Assembly: GCA_041399085.1 (NCBI GenBank)
Contig: JAWKTM010000037.1
Span: 4,915-68,914, forward strand
Length of the DNA stretch: 64,000 nucleotides
From: JAWKTM01 sp041399085
GTDB lineage: Bacteria; Planctomycetota; Planctomycetia; Pirellulales; Pirellulaceae
Direction: 5' to 3'
Shown: positions 18,291 through 27,578 of the stretch, in pieces
How the letters are laid out: the number at the start of each line of letters is the position of its first letter
Position numbering within the stretch: the stretch's first letter is position 1
Notes under the pieces: generated by a model
The model's database searches: none
Told to the model about the DNA's origin: nothing
What the model saw: only the letters and a program-made list of their open reading frames with translations
Program-made: the position numbers and the translations under genes

Positions 18291-20614
18291 CAATTCGGCG
18301 ATTCGCCGGACGGAGTCTCGGGTGAATCTTCCTCGCGTTCGATCTTGGCGAAGCTGACCGATCGAAACAGCGGGAAGAGTTCGTTCAACCGTTCGGCGAG
18401 CGTTCGATGCATCGTGAGCGCCGGATCATCAACTCGCTTGGGATCGAAAAACTTCGGGCCCCGAGCCTGACTGCCGGCGGCGATCGGGAGTCCTTGCGAG
18501 AACCAAACCAGCGCCTGCTTGTTTTGCATCATGGTTTGCACGGGCAATCCGGCGAACCAGGTCTCGGCCGTCGCGGCGGCGGGCAAAGGCGTCTCGCGCG
18601 CGAGCAGCACGAGTGTCTCCATGCCCGGGCGTCCTTCGAGCGGCCAGAAGACGTCGGCATCTTCCGGCAAACTCAACTCGGAAACCGGCATGTCGCGTTC
18701 GATCGGCGAACTCCAACTCGGCTGTGACCACGGAAAGACGGGTGTCGCCGAACCGAGGCTGTCGATCCAGACCAGATAGACGTGAGCCGGACGTTCCATC
18801 CGCACAACCACACGCACATGGTCGCCGATTCGAAGCGGCGCCACACCTTGCTGCGCGATCGAAACATTTCGCCGCAATGAATTCACCGGGTCCCAAATCA
18901 ACACGTCGAGGTCGGCCGCGAGTTTCTTTCGACCGGCGTCCGATCCAACCGGCAATCGCGCGCCGCCGTCGTTCGTGATCTCGACGCGAGCCGAGTCGTC
19001 ACCCGAGAGCGAGTTGCCGGATATCGAGCCATCGGATGACGAGTCGCCAATTTGTGTGTCGCCGGGGCCGGATGCTGCTCCGTTCCGAAGCACGGCGAGC
19101 TGATCGCGCGAGTCACCGCCATTCGACTCGTGCGGTGAACCGGTCTCTTGCGCCGTTCGCGATGATCGCTGTTGCACGACGGCGATCGTGAAGAGAATCA
19201 GCCCGATTCCCAACAGAACCACCAGCAACGCCGGCGCTCCGCACATCAACGACGCAATCGACGATGAATTCGGCCCCGTCGAACGACCCGGCCTGCTTGG
19301 TACATCGGCCACCGGTGCTCCGCTCGAACCGTCGATCACAACGGAACTCGATCCACCCGCCGGACTCGATGAGCCGACCGGTTTCGCCGAACCAACCAGC
19401 GCCCCAATCGGAGGCGATACGATCGGCGGCTTGGAATCACTCGAAGAATTGCCGGCCGGCGAGTTCGCCGGACCGGATGGGATTGCGTGAGACGGTTCGG
19501 CCGGCGAGCCGCTGGCGTGCGTCGGCGGAAGCCACTTCGTCAGTTCGGTCGCCAGATCGCGAGCGGCCGTGAATCGTTCGTCCGGCGACTTGCCGAGACA
19601 TTTTCGGCACGCGCGATCGACTTCGTTCGGCACGTTCGGACTCAATTGACGCGGCGGCTGCGGGTCGCCGTGCAGGATGTCCTGAAAGAGCTGCATCGTC
19701 GTCTGTCCGCGGAACGGCTTCTGGCCGGTGAGCAGTTCATACAACACGACACCGAGCGCCCAGATGTCCGCGCGGCCATCGACCTGCTTGAAGTCACCCT
19801 GCACTTGTTCGGGCGACATGTAGGGCGCGGTTCCAGCTTTACCCGCCGGCGAATGCCATTGCTTCTCCGCGACGACCGCCAGCCCGAAGTCGGCGACGTG
19901 CGGCGTTCCTTGCTCGTCGACAAGGATGTTGCCCGGCTTGATGTCGCGGTGAAAGACGCCGTGCTGGTGCGCGTATGCCAGAGCTTGCGCGACGGCGGCG
20001 ATCAACCGGCACGCTTCCTCCACCGAGAACCGCCGCTTCGCCATTTGTGCGAACAGCGTCGAACCGGCGATGTACTCCATGACCAGCATCGGCCGGTCGT
20101 CGTCGGTCCGCGCGATGTCGTAGATGCGGACGATCCCCGGATGCTTCAGCTTCGCGGCCGCACGAGCTTCTTCGAGAAACCGCTGCGTCTGCTCGCCCGG
20201 AGGAAGAGCACCCTGCTTGGGAACCTTGAGCGCAACTTCCCGATGCATGAGGTTGTCCCATGCCTGATAGACGCGGCCGAACGCGCCGCTCCCGAGCACG
20301 CGCAGAATCGTGTAGCGGCCAATCTGCTTCGGAACGGGATCGTCAACTTGATCGGCGACCGGAGCGCCGACTGGGCTGTCATCGAGTTCGTGAGCGAGCG
20401 TGCCGGCCAGACCATCGATCGGCGCGGCTTTGGAGTTGCCGGGAGAATCACCGTCGAGCGACGAGTCGGTCTTCGGTTTCGTATCGTGGTCGCCACCCGG
20501 ATGTGATTGGGTGCTCGGTTGAGTCGGCTTTCCCACCGCATCCGGCGCGGAAGGATTGCGCCGGCCGTCTCCCGATCCGGGAGGGGGAAAGGACTCGGTC
20601 GGATGGTTTGACAT
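18290..20614 (-). CDS. transmembrane Ser/Thr protein kinase with C-terminal DUF4384-like domain
   Basis: This is a 774-residue Hanks-type kinase. A polar tail of about 95 residues leads to the kinase domain (about 99-370), with P-loop GSGAFGRVY, VALKVPK lysine, HRDIKPGNIL catalytic loop, DFGLA and GTAPYMSPEQ, all intact. A Ser/Pro/Gly linker precedes one membrane helix (about 458-482, LLVVLLGIGLILFTIAVV). The outer part contains a DUF4384-like domain (about 568-690; DHVRVVVRMERPAHVYLVW, VFPWSQP, PGMETLVLLARE). DUF4384 often occurs fused to caspase-type peptidases, and here the caspase-like CHAT protein is the next gene. ATG at 20614 is preferred to an upstream start whose 41 extra residues lack protein character. 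It is the first gene of the operon. Confidence 0.88.
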   Translation of the reverse strand: MSNHPTESFPPPGSGDGRRNPSAPDAVGKPTQPSTQSHPGGDHDTKPKTDSSLDGDSPGNSKAAPIDGLAGTLAHELDDSPVGAPVADQVDDPVPKQIGRYTILRVLGSGAFGRVYQAWDNLMHREVALKVPKQGALPPGEQTQRFLEEARAAAKLKHPGIVRIYDIARTDDDRPMLVMEYIAGSTLFAQMAKRRFSVEEACRLIAAVAQALAYAHQHGVFHRDIKPGNILVDEQGTPHVADFGLAVVAEKQWHSPAGKAGTAPYMSPEQVQGDFKQVDGRADIWALGVVLYELLTGQKPFRGQTTMQLFQDILHGDPQPPRQLSPNVPNEVDRACRKCLGKSPDERFTAARDLATELTKWLPPTHASGSPAEPSHAIPSGPANSPAGNSSSDSKPPIVSPPIGALVGSAKPVGSSSPAGGSSSVVIDGSSGAPVADVPSRPGRSTGPNSSSIASLMCGAPALLVVLLGIGLILFTIAVVQQRSSRTAQETGSPHESNGGDSRDQLAVLRNGAASGPGDTQIGDSSSDGSISGNSLSGDDSARVEITNDGGARLPVGSDAGRKKLAADLDVLIWDPVNSLRRNVSIAQQGVAPLRIGDHVRVVVRMERPAHVYLVWIDSLGSATPVFPWSQPSWSSPIERDMPVSELSLPEDADVFWPLEGRPGMETLVLLARETPLPAAATAETWFAGLPVQTMMQNKQALVWFSQGLPIAAGSQARGPKFFDPKRVDDPALTMHRTLAERLNELFPLFRSVSFAKIEREEDSPETPSGESPN

Positions 20615-20751
20615 TTCGCTGGCTCCGCACCGTGAATCAGAAGGCTCGGTGATTGTGCCCGGTCGACTGTCGTAAGGGAGACGGCGCCGCCTGCTACTAC
20701 TCCGGCCACGATCGGCGGAGCCCCATGGCCGCGTCATCCATGATAACAGCT

Positions 20752-20950
20752 AGTTACCAGTTTTCGCATGCCAGCGACGATGGCGACTTTGGCTGGCTTG
20801 CCGTTATGGCGGAGCTGTTGATAACAAATCTTGATCTTGTCGTTCCAGCCGCATCGCCACGTATGGTTGCCATGTAGATCGCTTTGCGGACGATCCGGCG
20901 GCTCCATGAATGGTTCGTTTGCCATGCCAGGACACTCTGACTATTGGCCA
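20752..20950 (-). pseudogene. IS110-family transposase, C-terminal fragment (copy C)
   Basis: This matches the fragment at 12122-12303 with small indels that break the frame. WNDKIKICYQQLRHNGKPAK and VAIVAGMRKLVT are still readable. It points toward the kinase gene, mirror-symmetric to copy B. Confidence 0.75.
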
Positions 20951-21585
20951 GTAGGGACTCGAGGAATCGTACTCGTACTCAATGAATCTGGTACTCGTGC
21001 TCGAAACCGCATGCCGATCGAGATGAGTACGAGTACCGCCGATGGCTGAGTACGAATAGGATTGCGACGATGAGTAACGGTTCAAGGCCACTGGCCGGGA
21101 ACGGTTACTGCGGTTTCTTAGCCATGCATCCCATACATTCCATGCGAATGGAACCCAACGCGAGCAAATTTTCTCGAACTGTTTCGGAATTGGCCAAAAT
21201 CTATTGCAGAGCCCATCGCGAAAGTTGTTAAAACGAAAGCGTCGACAGCAAACACGAACCTCGAGGAAACAAACTGTTAGGGACAGATGGTCGATGCGAA
21301 TCGTTGAGACTGGCTGATCCCTGTTCCACCGGAATCACTTCACCTTTTCATGGAGGCAAATTAACGTCGGTCGGCATAACGCATCTTTCGGATGCACGTG
21401 TGTTTTCCTTCATATCCGTGAGGAGGGCAGTCCATGCAAGATCCACCGATGATGTCATCGCGGTAGGTTGGTAGAGGCCAGCACGTTTGCCACACATCGA
21501 GAAGCTGAGTTTCGAGATTGGCGGACGAACTGGAAGAAAACTCGAATCATCCGCTGCGAGGCTTGCCATGAGCTAATAAATCAAA

Positions 21586-21618
21586 CCCGCCTTGTCTAAT
21601 CGACAGGGCGGGCTTTTT
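21586..21618 (+). terminator. hairpin plus T-run at the end of repeat copy C
   Basis: CCCGCCTTGTC (21586-21596) pairs with GACAGGGCGGG (21602-21612), followed by CTTTTTGT. It has the form of a rho-independent terminator reading away from the operon. Confidence 0.65.
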
Positions 21619-21701
21619 GTGTCTTAGGCGACGCAGTGAAATTTACCTTCTCGCGAGTCCTGGTCGCTCGCCCAAATGGCGGCTCCAAGTCAGTTCGCAA
21701 G

Positions 21702-22139
21702 CTACCGAACGGGCGAATAATCGGTGGGCAAAAGGAATCTTGCCTCGACCTTCTTAACGATCGGCCCGTCCTTGTGTGACTCGGCATACACTTCTTTCCA
21801 GTTGGGATCGTTCAAAAACGCCTTCCAAGACGTTTCGCGGGCCTCGCGGCTGGGATACGCCAAGATATAGACCAGTGTATCTTCCGTGCCGTCACCATCG
21901 GCCGGCGTCCAATAACCGACCAACTCCATGCCATGCTTCACGAACAGTTTATTCGTATGCTCACGAAACCGCTTGTGCAAATCAGGGAGCTTGCCGGGGT
22001 GAGTGTAATACGTCCGCATCTCAAACACTCGCACCGGCTTCGGCTCGTCAGCCCGGCTCGTGGAAGCCAACAATAAACCGGCGCTCGCGACAATCGCTAG
22101 CGACAATCTTACACACGACAGACGGCAAACTCTTAGCAT
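21702..22139 (-). CDS. NIPSNAP-family secreted protein
   Basis: This 145-residue protein has a signal peptide (LSLAIVASAGLLLASTSRA) and one NIPSNAP domain (ferredoxin-like fold). Landmarks are VFEMRTYYTHPGKLPDLHKR, ELVGYWTP and VYILAYPSREARETSW. The biochemical role of bacterial NIPSNAP proteins is unknown; they are common in planctomycetes beside sulfatases and oxidoreductases. AGGAG lies upstream of ATG at 22139. The sulfatase gene ends 67 bases upstream on the same strand, so co-transcription is likely. Confidence 0.88.
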   Translation of the reverse strand: MLRVCRLSCVRLSLAIVASAGLLLASTSRADEPKPVRVFEMRTYYTHPGKLPDLHKRFREHTNKLFVKHGMELVGYWTPADGDGTEDTLVYILAYPSREARETSWKAFLNDPNWKEVYAESHKDGPIVKKVEARFLLPTDYSPVR

Positions 22140-22206
22140 GGGATACTCCTACAAAATGGGGTGAAGAATCAGGTTGTTCGTGATAGTCCGGGGACTCCAA
22201 GTCGCT

Positions 22207-23652
22207 CTACTCTTGCTTCTCGACATCGGCCAGCCACGCGTTGTGAAGCTGTTCGAGTTCGGCGACCACCGCGGGGTGCTCGGCCGCCAAATTTTTTAGC
22301 TCGCTCACATCCTCGTCCAGATTCACCAAGAAACGCTGGTCCGCATCGGTCAAGGGAGCTTTTTGGCTAGTGTCGTTCGGATGCCCAATCAGCTTCCACG
22401 CTCCGCGTCGCACGGCCCATTGTGGTCGATTGCCAACGCCCCGTCCGCTTTGCCAATGAAACTCGTGATGGGGCGTGGGCTCGTCGGCCGAACGACATAC
22501 GGATACCAGGCTAGCGCCGTCAATCCGACGTTGGGGAAGCGGGATATTACATAATTCCGCCAGGGTTGGCATCCAATCGACTGCCGTCGCCAACTGACGC
22601 CGCTCGACGCCGTGCGGCAAGTGCCCAGGCCATCGAATCATGGCGGGCACTCGAATGCCTCCTTCAAACAAACTGAACTTCGCGCCGCGGTACGGGCCAG
22701 CATTGCCGCCTCCGCCGAACGTCCGTTCCTCGGTCGAATGTCCATGATCGGATTGGTAGACCACAATCGTGCGTTCCGCGAGTTTGAGCTCATCTAGTTT
22801 ATCCAGAACTTGCCCTACCCGTTCATCGGTCGTCGAAACAAAGGCGGCGTACATGCGGCGGGGCGAGTCCAGATGCTCATATTGCTTTCGCCAATGTTCG
22901 GTGCCTTGTAATGGATAATGAGGAGTATTCATTGCCAGATACAAAAAGAACGGCTTCTCTCGATTGGCTTCGAGGAAACGATTCGCTTCGCGTACCATGA
23001 GATCCGGGAAATAAACGCCGTCCTCCCACACTTCGCGGCCATTACGCCACAGATCATGTCGGTTGGGGCCACTCCAATAAAAGAAGTGAGAGTAGTTGTC
23101 GATGCAGCCTCCCATGTGGCCAAACGATTCATCAAAACCTTGTCCCAGCGGCATCTGGTTCTCGGTGTATCCGAGATGCCATTTGCCCACGTGACCCGTG
23201 GCGTAACCCGCGGCTCGAAACATTTCACCCAAAGTGACTTGTTCGGTGGGCATACCCGCTCCACCAGGTTGCGAAGCGGCGTTGTTGGCCAATTGTGCTC
23301 GTTGGGGATAGCGACCGGTCAACAGGGCGGCTCGGGAAGGAGAGCAGACTGGCGCGGCGGAATAGAACTGGGTGAATCGGATGCCGCCCGAGGCCAATTC
23401 GTTCAGGCGAGGAGTAATGAGATCGGTCGCTCCGTAGCAGTTCACATCCACGCTGCCTTGATCGTCCGTCAAAATCACAATGACATTGGGCCGTTCCGTC
23501 TTCGTGGGCTGGGCGATTGATTCGCGTGGAACGACCAGCGCCACGACCGCCGACAAAGCGAACGCCGCGCAACGTATGAGAAACGGCCTCCCTAGGCGCG
23601 CAGCGGCGAGATTGGTTCTTGCGAAAGGAAGCTTCGATCGGGAGTGTCTCAT
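22207..23652 (-). CDS. formylglycine-dependent sulfatase (arylsulfatase family)
   Basis: This 481-residue exported hydrolase removes sulfate esters, probably from polysaccharide. The signal region ends near residue 48. PNVIVILTDDQGS gives the metal-binding aspartates. Cys103 in CSPSRAALLTGRYP is the residue converted to formylglycine, and GKWHLGY supplies the catalytic lysine and histidine. The length fits S1-family sulfatases. No maturase (anaerobic or FGE type) is in the window. It is followed by a NIPSNAP gene. The substrate cannot be deduced. Confidence 0.93.
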   Translation of the reverse strand: MRHSRSKLPFARTNLAAARLGRPFLIRCAAFALSAVVALVVPRESIAQPTKTERPNVIVILTDDQGSVDVNCYGATDLITPRLNELASGGIRFTQFYSAAPVCSPSRAALLTGRYPQRAQLANNAASQPGGAGMPTEQVTLGEMFRAAGYATGHVGKWHLGYTENQMPLGQGFDESFGHMGGCIDNYSHFFYWSGPNRHDLWRNGREVWEDGVYFPDLMVREANRFLEANREKPFFLYLAMNTPHYPLQGTEHWRKQYEHLDSPRRMYAAFVSTTDERVGQVLDKLDELKLAERTIVVYQSDHGHSTEERTFGGGGNAGPYRGAKFSLFEGGIRVPAMIRWPGHLPHGVERRQLATAVDWMPTLAELCNIPLPQRRIDGASLVSVCRSADEPTPHHEFHWQSGRGVGNRPQWAVRRGAWKLIGHPNDTSQKAPLTDADQRFLVNLDEDVSELKNLAAEHPAVVAELEQLHNAWLADVEKQE

Positions 23653-23763
23653 GGTGGAATTCGCGGCGGCGGAAAGGCAGTGGGAGCAACAGAGGCGAGC
23701 CTTACTTTATCAACGGGCCGCGCGCGATGAAAGCGTTTGAAGGACGTTCGTGGCTGCCGCTGG

Positions 23764-24172
<409 letters not shown>

Positions 24173-24191
24173 CAACGGCAGCCAACCGACC

Positions 24192-24629
24192 TTACTCCGA
24201 ATCAAACTTTTCGACAAACGGTTGTCCGCCATCCCAACTGAGATTGAGTTCCATCGAATCGGTTGGTTCGGTGACCTCGATTTGCAAACCCGAGGTCGTG
24301 GAGTCCATATATTTTTTCGGAGCATGCCAACGTTGCGAAGAACCATCGATCGATTCCGTGGCGATCACGGCGACCGGGTGCGTCCCCAACACACAGCCAT
24401 CTTCGGGCTCGAAGGTCGTCAATGTAAATCGGCCGTCCGATCCGATCTTGCCAGTCGCCGCGCGATCCCCGGCCGGTACGACTTGGACAAAGCCGTGCGA
24501 GAGCGGTTCGCCGTCGATCAGCACCCGACCGGAAACCGGAACTCGCTTCGGGCGATTGTCGCCACAGCCAACCGCGAGCGACAACAGCACCAGACCGAAT
24601 GCGAAGTGTTGGAACAATAATCGAAACAT
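24192..24629 (-). CDS. small lipoprotein with carboxypeptidase-regulatory-like fold
   Basis: This 145-residue protein has a lipobox at LSLAVGC, so it should be lipid-anchored. The rest is a beta-sandwich of the transthyretin/carboxypeptidase-regulatory type (VPVSGRVLIDGEPLSHGFVQ, GSDGRFTLTTFEPEDG, LGTHPVAVIA). This type often lies next to a DUF1559 gene in planctomycetes, as here (200 bases downstream of 24830-25741, same strand). The molecular function is unknown. It ends 20 bases before the 5' end of RNase P RNA. Confidence 0.8.
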   Translation of the reverse strand: MFRLLFQHFAFGLVLLSLAVGCGDNRPKRVPVSGRVLIDGEPLSHGFVQVVPAGDRAATGKIGSDGRFTLTTFEPEDGCVLGTHPVAVIATESIDGSSQRWHAPKKYMDSTTSGLQIEVTEPTDSMELNLSWDGGQPFVEKFDSE

Positions 24630-24829
24630 GGTGGCCTTAATTTACGTAGAGATAGCGTTGAAAGGAGTGCCCAAGACGCGATAGGAGGACGGCGAAACAG
24701 GGTGATGCTTCCGCCGCGGAGCAACCGCGTTGAAGCCGACGGATGGCCATGTGTGGGGCGCAAAATAAACGCCGCCGACGCCCACGGCCTTAGCCACAAG
24801 TTCGACGGCGAATTGGCGTTTCAATTTGG

Positions 24830-25741
24830 TTAAGGCGCCGAGACCGCTTCGCCCTTGGCCCGCGTTGACAATCCGCGATAGGTCGCCAAGTCAATATTCT
24901 CGGCGATGAACGTCACGTGTCCGTCGCCGAAGGCAAAGTTCGCGCCGCCCGGATGACGGCTAGCGAAAGCTCCGTTCAGCGCGATGCCGTATGGCGACGT
25001 GGTGATTCCCGTTCCCGGCGGCGTGTTGATCGGATTCTCGGTGGTCCGGAGACAGCTTTCGTGCCGGCCGGCTTGCGTCCAGATATTCGTGGAAAGATTG
25101 GTATGGGCATCGATGACTTCGCCAATGAACATCGTATTGCTCAGGCCATCGATGACATCCGACGGACGATAGGCGTAGCGGTAAACGAACACGCCCGTGT
25201 TGTCGACCTTCATTGCGGCGCTAATTCCGTGGCTGGGACCCATCGTTCCATGCACGAAGGCATAGCTGCCAGTCGCCGCGTTCAAACCCGACGTCACAAC
25301 AAAATCTTGGCTCGTATCCGACGGGCAAACCATAAACTCAGGACGCGTTTCGATACCGACCTTATTTTTGGGAGCCCAAGTGCCGGTTTGCGCATAAGGA
25401 CCGTCGGAAAAATCGAACTGATCGTACAGCGAGTTGCCTTCAATCATTTGCAACAGAAGCACGAATCCGCTGGTCCCCACGCGTTGATAGGCGTTGTCGC
25501 CATTGCACGGCCCCGTGTTGATTCCATCGCAGCCGGTTCGCCCGGGCGGGAAAATCTTGAAAGCGCTTTCGTAGTTCGCGATCGCCAGCGCCAACTGCTT
25601 TAAGTTATTCGTACAGCTCGACCGCCTCGCTGCCTCGCGAGCCGCTTGCACGGCCGGCAACAGCATCGCCACCAACACGCCAATAATGGCGATCACGACC
25701 AGGAGCTCGACCAAAGTAAACGCCAGACGGTGTCGCCTCAT
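24830..25741 (-). CDS. DUF1559 protein with prepilin-type N-terminus
   Basis: This 303-residue protein has a type IV prepilin leader (FTLVELLVVIAIIGVLVAML; cleavage expected before the phenylalanine). The DUF1559 domain follows (NNLKQLALAIANYESAFKIF; C-terminal FGDGHVTFIAENIDLATYRG). The family is greatly expanded in planctomycetes and thought to form surface or pseudopilin-like structures. The start has weak Shine-Dalgarno support (GAGGAAA). It is probably in one transcript with the lipoprotein gene downstream. Nothing is unusual in it. Confidence 0.92.
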   Translation of the reverse strand: MRRHRLAFTLVELLVVIAIIGVLVAMLLPAVQAAREAARRSSCTNNLKQLALAIANYESAFKIFPPGRTGCDGINTGPCNGDNAYQRVGTSGFVLLLQMIEGNSLYDQFDFSDGPYAQTGTWAPKNKVGIETRPEFMVCPSDTSQDFVVTSGLNAATGSYAFVHGTMGPSHGISAAMKVDNTGVFVYRYAYRPSDVIDGLSNTMFIGEVIDAHTNLSTNIWTQAGRHESCLRTTENPINTPPGTGITTSPYGIALNGAFASRHPGGANFAFGDGHVTFIAENIDLATYRGLSTRAKGEAVSAP

Positions 25742-25944
25742 ACGGGAGTTTCCTCAACAATAGCCGCGGGGGTAAAAATGAATAAGTTCAATCGGTTAGT
25801 TTAAGATCAACACCCGAAGCCTGTCAAAGTTCCGTTTTCCCGCAAGGACAGGCTGTCTCGGACGGCTCGGAGATCGTCGACCGAAAGGCGTTCTACGACC
25901 GTCCGGCAACTGCCACTTGCGAAGGCATGCTCGCCCCCACCGCA

Positions 25945-25978
25945 TTGACTTCCCGCTTTCCCGCCACGCGGCTATACT
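25945..25978 (+). promoter_or_regulatory. possible promoter for the disordered-protein gene
   Basis: TTGACT (25945-25950) and TATACT (25973-25978) stand 22 bases apart, too far for a standard sigma-70 pair. The -10-like hexamer is 38 bases before the ATG at 26016. A comparable pair occurs before the gene at 38646. A weak call. Confidence 0.25.
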
Positions 25979-26015
25979 GTTCGTTCCCATTTAAGTCAGG
26001 AACGAAGCGAGATTT

Positions 26016-27476
26016 ATGTCAAACGATCCTCAGAATCATTGGAAAACGTTGGCCGAACTGCTGGGCGCGGATCTTCCCCCAGGCCCGGCCACGTCGCAGC
26101 CCGCCCAGCCGATGCCGGGCACGCCAACACCGGAAGCGGGCGCTGAGAGCGAATCTTCGGTCGCTCAGGAATCACCCGGCGAAGAAGCCGTGCCGGAAAC
26201 AACATCCCCGAACGAAATAGAAATCACGGCCGAAGCAGAAACGCCCGCTTCGGAAGACGTTTCGATCATCGCGTCGGACGAAGCCACCGGCGATGAAGCC
26301 GCTAACGTCGCGGGCTCGGATCCCACCGAAACCGCGCCGCCGCCTGTCACCGCGGAAGTCACCATTACGCCGCGCGAGTCGGCCGAGCCGAAGCGCCGCA
26401 AGTCTTCTTGGCGCGATCTGGCCAGCATGTTCGGCATTCCTTTCCCCGCCGAACCGGAACCACCGGCGGCTCCCGAACCGCCCGCCGCCCCAGTCGCTCC
26501 GCCGTCGGCCAGCGTCTCGGCGCCGACCGAACCGCCTCAGGCAACGGCTAAAGCCACAACGGAAACGACAGCTCCGGCAGCAGATGTGGCCGCGGCCGCC
26601 GAACATTCCGAGCCAGAGCAGGAAGACGACGAGCAAGACATCGCGGCTCGCGAAACCGGGACTCGCGAAACCGGGACTCGCGAAACCGGTGATCGCGAAC
26701 AACGCGGACGCGGCGAGCGCCGAGGTCGTTCCGAAGCTCGCCAACGTCGCCGCGACCGATCCGAACGTCGAGCGAAATTCGGCGGTGAACTCGTCCCGGA
26801 AGTCGACGAGTCCGATGAAGACGACGCCGCGCCGGTCGAACAAGAATCGTTCGTCGTGAACTATGCCGTGTCGTTCGAGGAAGAAGTCGTTCTCGAACAA
26901 GACGAAGTCGAGCTCGCCACGGACGAGGAAATGGACGAGGCCGCCGAGCATCGCGAGCAGATGGCGTCCGAGGAAGACGACGAAGATCGTCCTCGACGCC
27001 GACGTCGCCGACGCCGACGCCGACGCGGGGAACGTGCGGGCGAGGAGGCGACCGAAGCTGAGTCGCCGACATCCGAAGCAGAACTCGATGACGACGATTC
27101 GGACGACGATGTCGTTGATGAGTCCCGAGCCCGCGATTCGGAAGAAGACGACGACGACGCTTCCTCCGAGCGGCGTGGTCGACGGCGACGTCGGCGACGA
27201 CGCGGCGGACGTGACGAACAAACCGCGGCGGAATCCAAGTCGGCCAATCCCGCTCGCGAAGCCGAGGCGATCGACGACGACGATGACGATGACGAGCCGG
27301 ACGACGATGACGAACGAGCCGACTCGCGCCGCGACAAGCATCACAAGATCCCGTCGTGGCAGCAAGCGATGTCGTACATCGTGGATTCCAACATCGCCAC
27401 GCGCAAGGACGCTCCGGCACGAGGCAATCGCGGCAATGGTCGCGGCGGACGCTCGCGTGGCCGCCGACGGAAATAG
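26016..27476 (+). CDS. long disordered protein with alternating acidic and Arg-rich blocks
   Basis: This 486-residue, mostly disordered protein has only short ordered parts: the N-terminus (NHWKTLAELLGADLP), a central SSWRDLASMFGIPF, and the C-terminal KIPSWQQAMSYIVDSNIATR. Between them are Pro/Ala/Glu linkers, a three-fold pentapeptide repeat (GTRET, coded by a 15-bp tandem repeat near 26650-26700), acidic stretches and RRRRRRR-type blocks. It ends in an RGG-like tail (GNGRGGRSRGRRRK), which suggests RNA or ribosome binding, as in the disordered arm of RNase E; that is inference. The antisense frame is open for 450 codons but is a shadow of the biased composition. Confidence 0.75.
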   Translation: MSNDPQNHWKTLAELLGADLPPGPATSQPAQPMPGTPTPEAGAESESSVAQESPGEEAVPETTSPNEIEITAEAETPASEDVSIIASDEATGDEAANVAGSDPTETAPPPVTAEVTITPRESAEPKRRKSSWRDLASMFGIPFPAEPEPPAAPEPPAAPVAPPSASVSAPTEPPQATAKATTETTAPAADVAAAAEHSEPEQEDDEQDIAARETGTRETGTRETGDREQRGRGERRGRSEARQRRRDRSERRAKFGGELVPEVDESDEDDAAPVEQESFVVNYAVSFEEEVVLEQDEVELATDEEMDEAAEHREQMASEEDDEDRPRRRRRRRRRRRGERAGEEATEAESPTSEAELDDDDSDDDVVDESRARDSEEDDDDASSERRGRRRRRRRRGGRDEQTAAESKSANPAREAEAIDDDDDDDEPDDDDERADSRRDKHHKIPSWQQAMSYIVDSNIATRKDAPARGNRGNGRGGRSRGRRRK

Positions 27477-27530
27477 GCGCGGGTGTTGCTCGAAGCGAAC
27501 AAAAATCCCGCGCCCAATAGCCAACGCTCG

Positions 27531-27554
27531 CCAGACGCCTTGCTAGGCGTCTGG
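27531..27554. terminator. hairpin between convergent genes
   Basis: CCAGACGCC (27531-27539) pairs with GGCGTCTGG (27546-27554) around a 6-base loop. It lies between the convergent disordered-protein and dehydrogenase genes. No T-run follows. Confidence 0.4.
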
Positions 27555-27578
27555 CAGATGAGAAGTTCCCCGATTACG

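Larger units (their letters stand above)
20752..21646 (+). repeat. island repeat, copy C (about 0.9 kb)
   Basis: This is an inverted copy of 11403-12303 and, over its outer part, a direct copy of 8875-9394. The inner end is 138 bases from the kinase start, so the operon promoter must lie in or next to it. The mini-ORF after GAGGAGG is at 21435-21467. The terminator hairpin follows at 21586. The outer limit was placed at 21646 where similarity to B (CAGTGAAATT) fades. Confidence 0.85.

Noticed and set aside
16005..18470. 821-codon open frame on the plus strand opposite the CHAT gene
   Set aside because: The minus strand has clear signal peptide, TPR and CHAT motifs; the plus frame is Arg/Gln-rich with no domain, as expected from GC-biased antisense.
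11403..21646. A complete active IS110 element flanking the operon
   Set aside because: Only C-terminal transposase fragments remain in both copies; no N-terminal DEDD domain is present there.
24642..24824. 60-codon minus-strand ORF between the lipoprotein and DUF1559 genes
   Set aside because: No Shine-Dalgarno, no family features; probably leader/intergenic sequence of the two-gene unit.
26172..27524. 450-codon open frame antisense to the disordered protein
   Set aside because: It is Val/Phe/Arg-biased mirror sequence of the acidic/Arg codons; the plus frame has a sensible start and conserved-looking ends.
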